Shown: positions 1 through 6,639, counted from the stretch's first letter. The stretch: 7,555 bases of DNA from an uncultured Lachnospiraceae bacterium (GCA_902803355.1 CADCPP010000198.1:1-7555), one strand, 5' to 3'. The notes: a model not told the origin generated them from the letters alone. Numbers and translations are program-made.

Positions 1-652
1 GATGATGATCGCGGCGGAAGGCCGTGTGAGAGAGGTCTGTCTGTACTTTGGCGGGAAGCTGCTGCGCGGCTGCAGGGCAACGAAGAGCTCTTCGGACGCT
101 CTGGAGGCATTTGAATCTCCGAACGCGCCGCTGTTGGCTGAAGCCGGAATACGGATCAGATATCTGGAGCAGGCCTCCCCTGCCCTGCCTGCTGAAAATG
201 GCTCTGCGTACGGAAGGACGGATAACGCTCTGCGGGAGGGCCTTCGCCTTCAGGAACTGGCCAATATTCCCATCGGGGTGATCAAGGTCTTTCCGGGGAT
301 TCAGTTCGAATTCTTCGAGCAGGTCATGACAGATAAGCTGAGAGGCGTGGTCCTGGAGACCTTCGGGACCGGCAACGTGCCGAGCTCGCAGAAGGCGCTG
401 CTGCATATCATTGCGAAGGCGCATGAGAGCGGCAGCGTGATCGTGGCGCGCTCACAGTGCGCTCAGGGCGAGGTGCGTCTGGGAACATATGCGGCCAGCA
501 GCGCACTGGTGGACATCGGCGCGGTGAACGGCGGCGATATGACCACGGAAGCAGCCCTGACAAAGCTGTATTATCTCTTCAGTAAGGGTTTGGAGGTCGA
601 TGAGATCAAGAGATTGATGGAGACGAACCTAAGAGGAGAGCTGACGGAGTAA
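1..652 (+). CDS. ansA: L-asparaginase, type I (cytoplasmic), C-terminal part; 5' end outside the window
   Basis: Hydrolyses L-asparagine to aspartate and ammonia in the cytosol. The visible 216 residues match about the last two thirds of the E. coli AnsA family (338 residues, from memory). The N-terminal part with the two catalytic threonines lies left of the window, so the ATGs at 2 and 5 are internal codons. Seen here: a YFGGKL strand; the RATK segment, whose Lys at visible residue 28 should be the active-site lysine (Lys163 in EcAI); an ASPN-like ESPN; GTGNVP (121-126); SQC with Cys153; the NGGDMTTEAALTKL block (176-189); and the C-terminal NLRGELTE, nearly the same as E. coli. The Cys matches allosteric Cys273 of EcAI, but the position of allosteric Arg240 is Glu119. 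It ends in TAA and converges on the HAD gene 21 bp away. Its transcript probably ends at a hairpin at 743-771, inside that gene. Type I rather than periplasmic type II is inferred from the C-terminal signature. Confidence 0.93.
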   Translation, partial: MMIAAEGRVREVCLYFGGKLLRGCRATKSSSDALEAFESPNAPLLAEAGIRIRYLEQASPALPAENGSAYGRTDNALREGLRLQELANIPIGVIKVFPGIQFEFFEQVMTDKLRGVVLETFGTGNVPSSQKALLHIIAKAHESGSVIVARSQCAQGEVRLGTYAASSALVDIGAVNGGDMTTEAALTKLYYLFSKGLEVDEIKRLMETNLRGELTE

Positions 653-673
653 AAAGAAAGGTTCATGAAAAAG

Positions 674-1357
674 TTAAAGAGAGTGGATCAGATCGATCAG
701 ATCCCGGATATCGTCGATGTGATGATCGGCGAAGGGAACGATAAGAGCGCGGGTCTCCGCGTTCTTTTTTTGCAGATATTCGGTCCAGACTGTGGTGAGG
801 CCGACGGCTTTTGCGCCGTCCAGCTCGTGATCGCCGCCGTCGCCCACAAAGACAGCTTCCTCAGCGGGCACGCCGAGCCGTGAAAGCGCCAGATGGTAAA
901 ACTTCGGCTGAGGCTTCATCAGTCCTTCGCTGCAGGAGAAAATGGCTTCGTCAAAGAGGGGCGCCAACGGGCTTTCATCCCAGGCTTCGATATCGATGAT
1001 ATCCGCGTTGCTTAAGACTGCGAGCTTGAAGCCCTGGGCGCGCAGGGCCTGCACGGTCTCAAGGATGCCTGGACGCAGCTCGGTAAGCGCCTTGCGCATG
1101 CGGGCAAGACGGCCTTCAAGCACTGCGGCTTTCTGCGCCTCGCTTACCGGAAAGGGCAGGAGAGCGCAGGCGGCATCGATCAGTGTGGCGCCGTCTGCAA
1201 AGCCGCCGAGCGCGCGCTCACGGCAAAGCTCTTTGTCCCAGAAATAATGGCCCCATTCTTCCGGTGAAAGGCCAAGAGGATCGCATTCTAAGTGCTCTAA
1301 CTCCCTGCGCGGGTCAGCCAGAGTAAAAAACATATCGAAAAGGATGGCTTTTTTCAT
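674..1357 (-). CDS. HAD-superfamily hydrolase with atypical motif I
   Basis: A 227-residue cytosolic protein with the four HAD motifs in order: nucleophile Asp8 in FDMFFTL; motif II VLSNA with Ser116; motif III Lys148 in GLMKPQPKFY; and motif IV VGDGGDHELDGA with Asp173 and Glu178. Residues about 15-95 form the helical cap. The DxDxT of typical HAD phosphatases is DMFFT here: the second Asp, usually the general acid/base, is Phe10. Tyr or Phe at this place occurs in haloacid-dehalogenase-like members (FDxYGTL), so the substrate is unknown and phosphatase activity should not be assumed. The start fits the family (motif I begins at residue 5), but no convincing Shine-Dalgarno precedes it, unlike its neighbours. 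It lies 57 bp after the YcxB-like gene, possibly as the last gene of the same run, and ends 21 bp from the convergent asparaginase gene. Confidence 0.88.
   Translation of the reverse strand: MKKAILFDMFFTLADPRRELEHLECDPLGLSPEEWGHYFWDKELCRERALGGFADGATLIDAACALLPFPVSEAQKAAVLEGRLARMRKALTELRPGILETVQALRAQGFKLAVLSNADIIDIEAWDESPLAPLFDEAIFSCSEGLMKPQPKFYHLALSRLGVPAEEAVFVGDGGDHELDGAKAVGLTTVWTEYLQKKNAETRALIVPFADHHIDDIRDLIDLIHSL
743..771 (+). terminator. Intrinsic terminator for the asparaginase transcript, inside the opposing HAD gene
   Basis: A 10-bp stem (743-752 with 757-766; one G.U pair, the inner six pairs mostly GC) closes a GTCT tetraloop and is followed directly by five more T (767-771). It lies about 90 nt after the asparaginase stop and is oriented for the + strand only: on the - strand the hairpin is followed by ATCG, not a U-run. 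It overlaps codons near the 3' end of the HAD hydrolase gene (the QKKNAETRAL region). Structure seen in sequence; function inferred. Confidence 0.72.
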
Positions 1358-1414
1358 GGTTTTATGTTGAAGCTGTGTGCGGGGGCGTCACGCGCCACGG
1401 AGGGGAAGGCCTTC

Positions 1415-2221
1415 TTATTTCTTCTCCACACTCTTTCCGCGTTTGCTGACCAGGTTGGCGCGGTCCGCAATGGAGTTTTTGTGCGGCCTGTAGTTAGGGC
1501 CTGCCACAGCGGCTGCCTCTTCCGCGGCTGCTTCTTTCTCGGCGATCAGGTCGCGGCCTTCTTTTTTCGCTTCGGCAACCGCCAGTTTGTGGGCTTTTTC
1601 GGCTTCCTTTGCGGCTGCCTTTTCCGCTTCCTTCTTCTGATTGTAGGCCTCGGCCTTTTCTTCAGCCTCGGTCGCGATGTGCGGCGCGTGTTTGTTGAAG
1701 CGGCTGTTGAAACGGTCACCCATCGTTTCCTTCAGGATGTTCCTGAACAGCTCCTTCTGCGTATCCTTGAAGGCGCGGAGAGGGATCAGAAAGAGATCGG
1801 ATCCCGAAGTGTAGACCAGAAACGCATGACGCGTTTCAAAGGCACAGGGAAACTCCTTAAACAGCCCCGAAGAGTTGAAGGCCTTTTCCGGTATCCGGAA
1901 GGTCATGCGGGTATCCGTAAAGCGCAGAATGCTTTTCGCGTTCAGCATGCTGGCGGAAGACCTGGCATAACGGGAAATGCTGCGCTCCAGCAGGGTGATC
2001 TGCCAGAGCAGCCAGAAGACGGCCACGCTCGCAATGTATCCGCTGGGCATCCAGTATTCCATGACGCCGGTCCGGACAAGGATCATGTGGATCAGAAACA
2101 GGATCAGCACCCCCACGCTGATGTAGAAGAACAGCATCTTGTTCAGCAGCAGATGGATATAGTAATTGGCCGCGCGGAAATCCTGCTTGGTCACGGTGAA
2201 ATGAACTTCCTGAGTCTGCAT
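1415..2221 (-). CDS. YcxB-like membrane protein with a long charged C-terminal tail
   Basis: A 268-residue protein of unknown function. The N-terminus has a short soluble lead, then two membrane helices (about 29-49 and 61-78) with a short loop. Residues about 95-165 resemble the YcxB C-terminal domain: a strand ending in RMTFRIP, then AFLVYTS, then DLFLIPLRAF, where the aromatic/IP pattern is typical. Residues about 183-240 form an Ala/Glu/Lys-rich stretch, probably a long single helix or coiled coil, followed by a basic end (RGKSVEKK). This tail is not part of the YcxB domain as I know it. AAAGGAG sits 5 nt before the ATG. The gene follows the second permease by 48 bp with no terminator, so co-transcription with the exporter is likely, and an accessory membrane role is an inference from position only. 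Family assignment is by pattern recall and is moderately sure. Confidence 0.78.
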   Translation of the reverse strand: MQTQEVHFTVTKQDFRAANYYIHLLLNKMLFFYISVGVLILFLIHMILVRTGVMEYWMPSGYIASVAVFWLLWQITLLERSISRYARSSASMLNAKSILRFTDTRMTFRIPEKAFNSSGLFKEFPCAFETRHAFLVYTSGSDLFLIPLRAFKDTQKELFRNILKETMGDRFNSRFNKHAPHIATEAEEKAEAYNQKKEAEKAAAKEAEKAHKLAVAEAKKEGRDLIAEKEAAAEEAAAVAGPNYRPHKNSIADRANLVSKRGKSVEKK

Positions 2222-2269
2222 ACAAGCTCCTTTCGGACAGAATCATGCGTTACGCTTCGGGGCTGCCGC

Positions 2270-3619
2270 TTAACGAAGGATCACTTTGAACATTTCCTTG
2301 ATGTTAAGCGCATTTCCTTTATAAAGACTCATCAGACTGTAAACTTTTCCGGCAAAATAGGAGGCGAGAACGGCTAAGCCGCCGGTGAGCAGGACGCTGA
2401 CGAGGCCCGCCCAGACAGGGATCTGCCCCATCAGCAGCCTTGCCGGGGTGACCAGAATAGCGGTGTAAGGCACAAAGTCATACCACATGATCATATCCGG
2501 CGTGCCGCTGCCGTTTCCGATACAAACGCGCAGCACGAGAAGGAAGCTGATGACCAGAATGAGCTGGTTGATCTGCATGGCGGCAGACAGTTCTTCCGGC
2601 TTGGAGGCAAAGCTGCCAGACACACCGGCCATGGCGCAGTAGAGCAGAAAACCGGCCGCGATCAGCAGCAGAGCAAGCAGGATCCGGACGGGAGAAAAGA
2701 AGCCGGTCACCTGCTTCAGATAATCAAAGAAGCGGAGGATGCCCATGGTGCTCTGCGGGTGGATACTGCGGGCAAGCTTTGCGCCGAGCGCGCAGCCGCC
2801 GGCAAGGCCTCCGGCCCAAAGCAGAAGCTGCAGCAGCGAACTGACCCAGACAGCCAGAACTTTGCCGAAGACCATGGCCCTCGGTTTTACCGAGACCAGG
2901 AAGGTATCCATCAGCTTGGATGTCTTTTCCAGGATCACATGATTGGCTACGGTATTGCTGTAAAGCAGGACCATAAAGTAGATCAGCATGATGTTCACAT
3001 ACGGCAGCGCCATCCCGGCAATATCACGGATCATGGAGAAACCGTCATCATCTTCCGCAGAGGAAGATTCGACGAGAACAGGGGTATAGACCGCATCCAT
3101 CTGCGCCTCGCTTAACGACATCTCCTGTGCAAGAAGCTGGGGCAGTGAGGCGGCATAGGCTTCTGTCATGGCATAGGCCATTTCGGTCTCCGCCTTGGAA
3201 GCGTCTTTTCGCGTAAGCGCAAACAGCTGATAGCCTTGCTCCGTCTGACGGATCACGAGCACGCAGGCGCCTTCGCCCTGCGCGTCCGCGGCGCTTCGCG
3301 CTTCTTCAAGGCTGCTGCAGTGATGATGCCCTATCCCGCCGTACACTTTCGTCAGAGAATCCCAGGCATAGCCGTCTTTGGTCTCAGTCACGTAATAAAC
3401 ATCCGTGATGAGGCTCATGTAGTCTGTATTATCCGCAGGAGCACCCGGATTTTCCGAATCCGGAGCGCTGCCTTCTTCTCTGCCCCTTTCAGCAAGGGGC
3501 AGCAGCACCGCAGGGATCAGAAACAGAAGCAGCGTGATCGCGATCGTCCAGCCCTTCCATTTGCTGCCGCCGGCGATCCGCTGAAAGGTAAAGGAAAAAA
3601 CCTGAGGGAAGCCTTTCAT
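2270..3619 (-). CDS. ABC-2 type exporter permease, second subunit (NatB/YhaP-like)
   Basis: A 449-residue integral membrane protein, predicted to form the transport path with the adjacent permease and ATPase. Layout: a short cytoplasmic N-terminus (QVFSFTF), helix 1 at about 23-42, an extracytoplasmic domain at about 44-200, then a cluster of five or so helices (about 201-224, 247-270, 302-325, 343-363, 401-423). After helix 2 comes the cytoplasmic EKTSKLMDTFLVSVKP (231-246), the typical ABC-2 coupling loop, closely matched in the partner permease. The outer domain carries HHHC (98-101), a possible metal site. The ATG overlaps the upstream permease stop as ATGA, with AAAGGAGGT (3626-3634) 6 nt before it, so the start is firm and translation is probably coupled. 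Possible substrates include sodium, drugs or a peptide. None can be chosen from sequence. Confidence 0.9.
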   Translation of the reverse strand: MKGFPQVFSFTFQRIAGGSKWKGWTIAITLLLFLIPAVLLPLAERGREEGSAPDSENPGAPADNTDYMSLITDVYYVTETKDGYAWDSLTKVYGGIGHHHCSSLEEARSAADAQGEGACVLVIRQTEQGYQLFALTRKDASKAETEMAYAMTEAYAASLPQLLAQEMSLSEAQMDAVYTPVLVESSSAEDDDGFSMIRDIAGMALPYVNIMLIYFMVLLYSNTVANHVILEKTSKLMDTFLVSVKPRAMVFGKVLAVWVSSLLQLLLWAGGLAGGCALGAKLARSIHPQSTMGILRFFDYLKQVTGFFSPVRILLALLLIAAGFLLYCAMAGVSGSFASKPEELSAAMQINQLILVISFLLVLRVCIGNGSGTPDMIMWYDFVPYTAILVTPARLLMGQIPVWAGLVSVLLTGGLAVLASYFAGKVYSLMSLYKGNALNIKEMFKVILR

Positions 3620-4935
3620 ACGCGCACCTCCTTTCCTCTGGCCATCCGGAGGATATTGCCGAGGCTGAGACGTTTGCCTTTATAGATGATGAGGCCGGAA
3701 TAGACCTTCGCGGCCAGCAGGGTCAGCAGCAGGATAAAGAACAGCTGTACGGCCCAGCCGATGGCCACGGGGCCAAAGCCGACCTTGCCGTACATGTACA
3801 GCGTGGGTGCGGAAAACATGGAGATCACCGGAATGATGGAGAAGGCTTTCGCCGCATTGCCGTGGGTCAGACCGCCAGCGGTGGCGAAGATCGAGACCAT
3901 ATAGCCGGCCATGATCAGCAGCATGCACAGACTCATGGCGCCGCCGGAATCTTCAATGCTGGAGCAGCCGGCGCCGCAGATCCCGCCCAGGATGCCGAAG
4001 GCCAGAAAGCCGAGCAGCGAGGTGATCAGGAGCACAGCCAGGACGTCCGGGCCAAGATCCAGCTTAAGGATGTTCGTCAGATAGTTTTCCGTCCCGGAGG
4101 TATCCATAAACAGGCCGGATACCGTGCGGGAGATCAGCATGCCGCCGATCAGCACCACGTAATAGAGCAGGGCATAGAGCAGAGAGGCCAGTACTTTGCC
4201 GAGCAGCAGGGCGCCGGGCTCAACGGAGACCAGCAGAAGATCGACCAGTTTGGACTGCTTTTCTTCCACAACGGCGCGGATGACAAAGCTGACGGACAGG
4301 ATGCTGACCATCATGAGCAGGACAGACAGACCCAGCTGGACCATATAACTGCCCTGATCAAAGCCCTCGTCTTCCTCGGCGGGACCTGCAGGATCATCGG
4401 TGATGCTGCTGCCGGAAGGATCGTCTGCCTTTTCACGGGAGAACTCGGCGTATTCTTCATCCGTCATGATATAGGTGTCGGGATAATAGGCAAGGACATT
4501 CACGGCAGCTTCGGAAAGACCTGCCGCAAGGAGCTGCTGCTCCTTTAAAAACTGCGCGGTGATCTGCGCGGCATAGGAGACAGAGCCGTAGGCGGAACCC
4601 GTAAGCTGGGTGACGATGAGGCCGTCCGGACTGTCCGTGATGCGCAGATCGGCTTTGTCACGCAGATCGGCAGAGGCTTCCTGCATGGTGCCGACACCTT
4701 CCTCCTCAAGACGCCCGGCAAGGCCGGAGAGGGAAAGAGTGGTCTGGTTGTCAATGAGGAAGGTATCGCTGCCGCCGCCGTTGCTGCCTCCGCGGATGAG
4801 GGAGAGCGCAGGCACCGAGATGAGCGCGATCAGCAGCATAACGAGGAGCGAGCGCCGGTTCGCTTTGGATTTTAAGAGCTGCCGGAAGGTAAAGTGAAAG
4901 ACCTTTCCCGTTCCGGCAAAGGCATTACGCTTCAT
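3616..4935 (-). CDS. ABC-2 type exporter permease, first subunit (NatB/YhaP-like)
   Basis: A 439-residue membrane protein from the start chosen here. The open frame runs back to 5022, but that would add 29 residues inside the ATPase gene. The ATG at 4935 has GGGGAGGAG 7 nt upstream and gives an N-terminus (KVFHFTFRQL) parallel to that of the partner permease. Helix 1 is at about 29-46, an acidic extracytoplasmic domain at about 48-197 (its end, 170-193, is rich in Asp/Glu/Pro), then helices at about 198-222, 241-268, 298-325, 335-353 and 393-413. The coupling loop EEKQSKLVDLLLVSVEP (224-240) matches the NatB family. The gene overlaps the ATPase by 11 bp and the second permease by 4 bp. It probably pairs with that paralogue to form the pore; the substrate is unknown. 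Confidence 0.9.
   Translation of the reverse strand: MKRNAFAGTGKVFHFTFRQLLKSKANRRSLLVMLLIALISVPALSLIRGGSNGGGSDTFLIDNQTTLSLSGLAGRLEEEGVGTMQEASADLRDKADLRITDSPDGLIVTQLTGSAYGSVSYAAQITAQFLKEQQLLAAGLSEAAVNVLAYYPDTYIMTDEEYAEFSREKADDPSGSSITDDPAGPAEEDEGFDQGSYMVQLGLSVLLMMVSILSVSFVIRAVVEEKQSKLVDLLLVSVEPGALLLGKVLASLLYALLYYVVLIGGMLISRTVSGLFMDTSGTENYLTNILKLDLGPDVLAVLLITSLLGFLAFGILGGICGAGCSSIEDSGGAMSLCMLLIMAGYMVSIFATAGGLTHGNAAKAFSIIPVISMFSAPTLYMYGKVGFGPVAIGWAVQLFFILLLTLLAAKVYSGLIIYKGKRLSLGNILRMARGKEVRV
3626..3634 (-). promoter_or_regulatory. Shine-Dalgarno of the second permease, within the first permease gene
   Basis: On the - strand this reads AAAGGAGGT, 6 nt before the ATG at 3619-3617. It lies in the last codons of the upstream permease, whose TGA overlaps the ATG. 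Such a near-perfect site with an ATGA junction is typical of subunits made in equal amounts. Confidence 0.8.
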
Positions 4936-5917
4936 GGATATGCTCCTCCCCGACCTTTTCGACAAAGATCTCATGCAGAGACGGCTCCCGAAGATCGTAG
5001 GTGATGACCGGGATACCGGCACTGATCAGTGCGCTGAGAAGAGAGGCAGCCTGGCTTTCCCCGCTCACCTTCAGCTCGTATTCGTTTTCCTTTTCGGACA
5101 GGATTTCGATCCCCGCCTGTGCAATATACAGCGAGGCGTCAGCCTCGCATTTTAAGTGGAGATGCACGCGGCCGTAGCTCTTTTTGATCTCGTTCAGATT
5201 GCCCTGCAGGACCGTATGGGAACGGTTCAGGATCGTGATATCCGTGCAGAATTCCTCCACGGTGGCCATCTGGTGCGAGGACATGATCAGGTACTTGCCC
5301 TTTGCGATTTCGTCACGGATGACGTCGCGGATGAGGTCCGTGTTCACGGGGTCAAGACCCGAGAGCGGCTCGTCCAGCACGATGAGCTCGGGATCGGAAA
5401 GGAGAGCGGTCATGAACTGAATCTTCTGCTGATTGCCCTTGGAGAGCTGCTCGGCAAGCCTCGGCTTTTCCTTCCTCGGGCCGCCAAGCCGCAGCGGCTT
5501 TTTCTGCTGCCCGAGCATGTCGGAGGAGGGTTTAAAAGCATTCGGATACAGATATTCTTCCACATCCAGCCGCTTCGCGAGCGAACGGATGCGCGCCTTG
5601 GCATCCTCCTTCGATACGCCGCGCAGCGAAGCGAAATACAGCAGCTGATCCATCAGCTCGTACTTGGGGTACAGGCCGCGTTCTTCGGCAAGATAGCCGA
5701 TGTTGCAGCTTTCCGTGGTGAGCGGAGCGCCGTTCCAGAGGACCTCGCCGCCGTCTTTGGCCAGCATGCCCAGCATCATGCGGATGGAAGTGGTCTTTCC
5801 GGCACCGTTGGTCCCCAGCAGCGCGTACACGCCGGGGCCGTCCATCGTGAAGCTCAGGTCCTCTACGACGACATTGCTGCCGTATGTTTTGTGCAGATGT
5901 GAAACGATCAGACTCAT
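4925..5917 (-). CDS. ABC exporter ATP-binding protein (NatA/YhaQ-like) with an insertion before the signature motif
   Basis: The 330-residue nucleotide-binding subunit of the exporter, cytoplasmic and membrane-associated. Motifs: Walker A GTNGAGKT (35-42); YLAEERGLYPK (75-85), where Glu replaces the Q-loop Gln, as I recall for the NatA/DrrA group; signature LSKGNQQ (158-164); Walker B LIVLDEP (178-184) followed by the D-loop SGLD; and H-loop His215 in SSHQM. The C-terminal 80-90 residues match a DUF4162-like domain ending in PSLHEIFVEKVG, usual in this group. Between EEYLY (about 120-124) and LSKG lies an extra, Lys/Arg/Pro-rich stretch of some 30 residues that usual relatives seem to lack. 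The start has GGAGG 6 nt upstream. It follows the phosphatase gene by 61 bp, across a terminator, and overlaps the next gene by 11 bp. Sodium or drug export is known for relatives, but the substrate here is undetermined. Confidence 0.93.
   Translation of the reverse strand: MSLIVSHLHKTYGSNVVVEDLSFTMDGPGVYALLGTNGAGKTTSIRMMLGMLAKDGGEVLWNGAPLTTESCNIGYLAEERGLYPKYELMDQLLYFASLRGVSKEDAKARIRSLAKRLDVEEYLYPNAFKPSSDMLGQQKKPLRLGGPRKEKPRLAEQLSKGNQQKIQFMTALLSDPELIVLDEPLSGLDPVNTDLIRDVIRDEIAKGKYLIMSSHQMATVEEFCTDITILNRSHTVLQGNLNEIKKSYGRVHLHLKCEADASLYIAQAGIEILSEKENEYELKVSGESQAASLLSALISAGIPVITYDLREPSLHEIFVEKVGEEHIHEA
4943..4951 (-). promoter_or_regulatory. Shine-Dalgarno deciding the start of the first permease
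   Basis: On the - strand this reads GGGGAGGAG and lies 7 nt before the ATG at 4935-4933, inside the last codons of the ATPase gene. It supports the internal start over the in-frame ATG at 5022 and suggests translational coupling with the ATPase. Confidence 0.8.
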
Positions 5918-5942
5918 GATGTTCCTCCAAAAAAAGGTGATG

Positions 5943-5968
5943 AAAAAGGCGGCCCTGACCGGACCGCC
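5943..5968 (-). terminator. Intrinsic terminator or attenuator between the phosphatase and exporter genes
   Basis: On the - strand an 8-bp GC-rich stem (GGCGGTCC with GGGCCGCC, one G.U pair) closes the loop GGTCA and is followed by TTTTT. It begins 10 nt after the phosphatase stop and ends 25 nt before the ATPase ATG, leaving no room for a promoter in between. The overlapping palindrome GCGGCC...GGCCGC gives an alternative fold. It may end the regulator-phosphatase message or set the level of read-through into the exporter genes. Confidence 0.75.
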
Positions 5969-5978
5969 GGCCGCTTTG

Positions 5979-6629
5979 TTATTTCAGGATCCGCTGATCA
6001 AAGGCATCGTAGGCCAGCAGCAGGGCGCTGCCGATAAGGACACCTCCGATCACATCGGTCAGCCAGTGCTGCCCGCAGAAAAGACGGAAGAGAATGGTCA
6101 GGACCATGAGGACCTGGCAGCAGATGACCACGGCTTTTCGGGTCTTCGCGTCGGCAAGCCGTGTTTCAAACTGCATGGCCGCCGAACCGAAGAGGACGAT
6201 GGCAAGCATGGTATGAGACGAAGGGAAGGAGGCGGCCAGCTCGCCGTCCTCCAGAACAGGCCGGTAGTTGATGATCAGCTTTTCAAAAAGAATATAGATC
6301 AGAACGACCGCGATATACAGCTCGCCAAGCAGGATCAGGTCCCGGTCGACCTTGTACAGACTTTTGCTTCTGATGAGCTGCAGCAGCCCGAGCAGGGCAA
6401 AGAAGACCGCAGTCAGGATGGCGATATAGCCGAGGATCTTGGACAGGGTGTACAGCAGGGCGTTCTCCCCGGTCAGCTTGAAAAAGGCGCCGTTAAGGGC
6501 GGCAAAACCGACGGAGCTTCCGTTCGGACCGATGGCCTTGACATCCACCAGCTTCAGCAGAGCGATCAGCATCAGAAAGAGGGCAAGACATAGTCCTGCG
6601 GCAATAGGTTTCAGCTTGTCGTTTTTCAT
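5979..6629 (-). CDS. PAP2-family membrane phosphatase
   Basis: A 216-residue integral membrane protein of the PAP2 (phosphatidic acid phosphatase type 2) superfamily. Members remove phosphate from lipid phosphates such as undecaprenyl pyrophosphate or phosphatidate at the outer membrane face. The three motifs are visible: K-x5-RP (Lys117, Arg123, Pro124); PSSH (136-139), a known variant of PSGH; and R-x5-H-x3-D with Arg182, His188 and Asp192, where the usual Ser before Arg is Phe181. About six helices fit: roughly 8-28, 58-85, 97-116, 140-153, 167-184 and 192-208. AAGGAGGT sits 4 nt before the ATG and overlaps the stop of the regulator gene, only 10 bp away, so the two are surely co-transcribed. 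Regulation by the metal sensor is inferred. The substrate cannot be decided; a BcrC-like role in lipid carrier recycling is one option. Confidence 0.92.
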   Translation of the reverse strand: MKNDKLKPIAAGLCLALFLMLIALLKLVDVKAIGPNGSSVGFAALNGAFFKLTGENALLYTLSKILGYIAILTAVFFALLGLLQLIRSKSLYKVDRDLILLGELYIAVVLIYILFEKLIINYRPVLEDGELAASFPSSHTMLAIVLFGSAAMQFETRLADAKTRKAVVICCQVLMVLTILFRLFCGQHWLTDVIGGVLIGSALLLAYDAFDQRILK

Positions 6630-6639
6630 AGGGACCTCC

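Noticed and set aside
686..703. Tandem GATCAGATC repeat, which can also fold as an imperfect hairpin (685-704) near the end of the - strand genes
   Set aside because: It encodes the DLIDLI end of the HAD protein. The stem has a mismatch and the nearest U-run lies more than 10 nt away, so it is a poor terminator.
1405..1414. Perfect palindrome GAAGGCCTTC just after the YcxB-like stop codon
   Set aside because: It has no loop and no following T-run. A single 10-bp palindrome is not enough to claim an operator.
1364..2377. Long + strand open frame of 337 codons opposite the YcxB-like gene
   Set aside because: It is antisense to a protein with clear membrane helices, domain pattern and SD. Its translation is low-complexity Phe/Arg-rich and unlike any family I know.
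3862..4548. + strand open frame of 228 codons opposite the first permease
   Set aside because: A Gln/Asp/His-rich shadow of a membrane protein gene, with no SD or recognisable domain.
4936..5022. 29-codon N-terminal extension of the first permease
   Set aside because: It lies within the ATPase gene and has a Ser/Arg-rich shadow composition. A strong SD supports the start at 4935 instead.
6481..6504. Hairpin with T-run on the - strand inside the phosphatase gene
   Set aside because: Only a 4-bp stem with a 7-nt loop, and it lies early in an intact coding sequence.
5156..6593. Two long + strand frames (5156-5902 and 5700-6593) opposite the ATPase and phosphatase genes
   Set aside because: Both are antisense to genes with complete catalytic motifs and show no protein family features.
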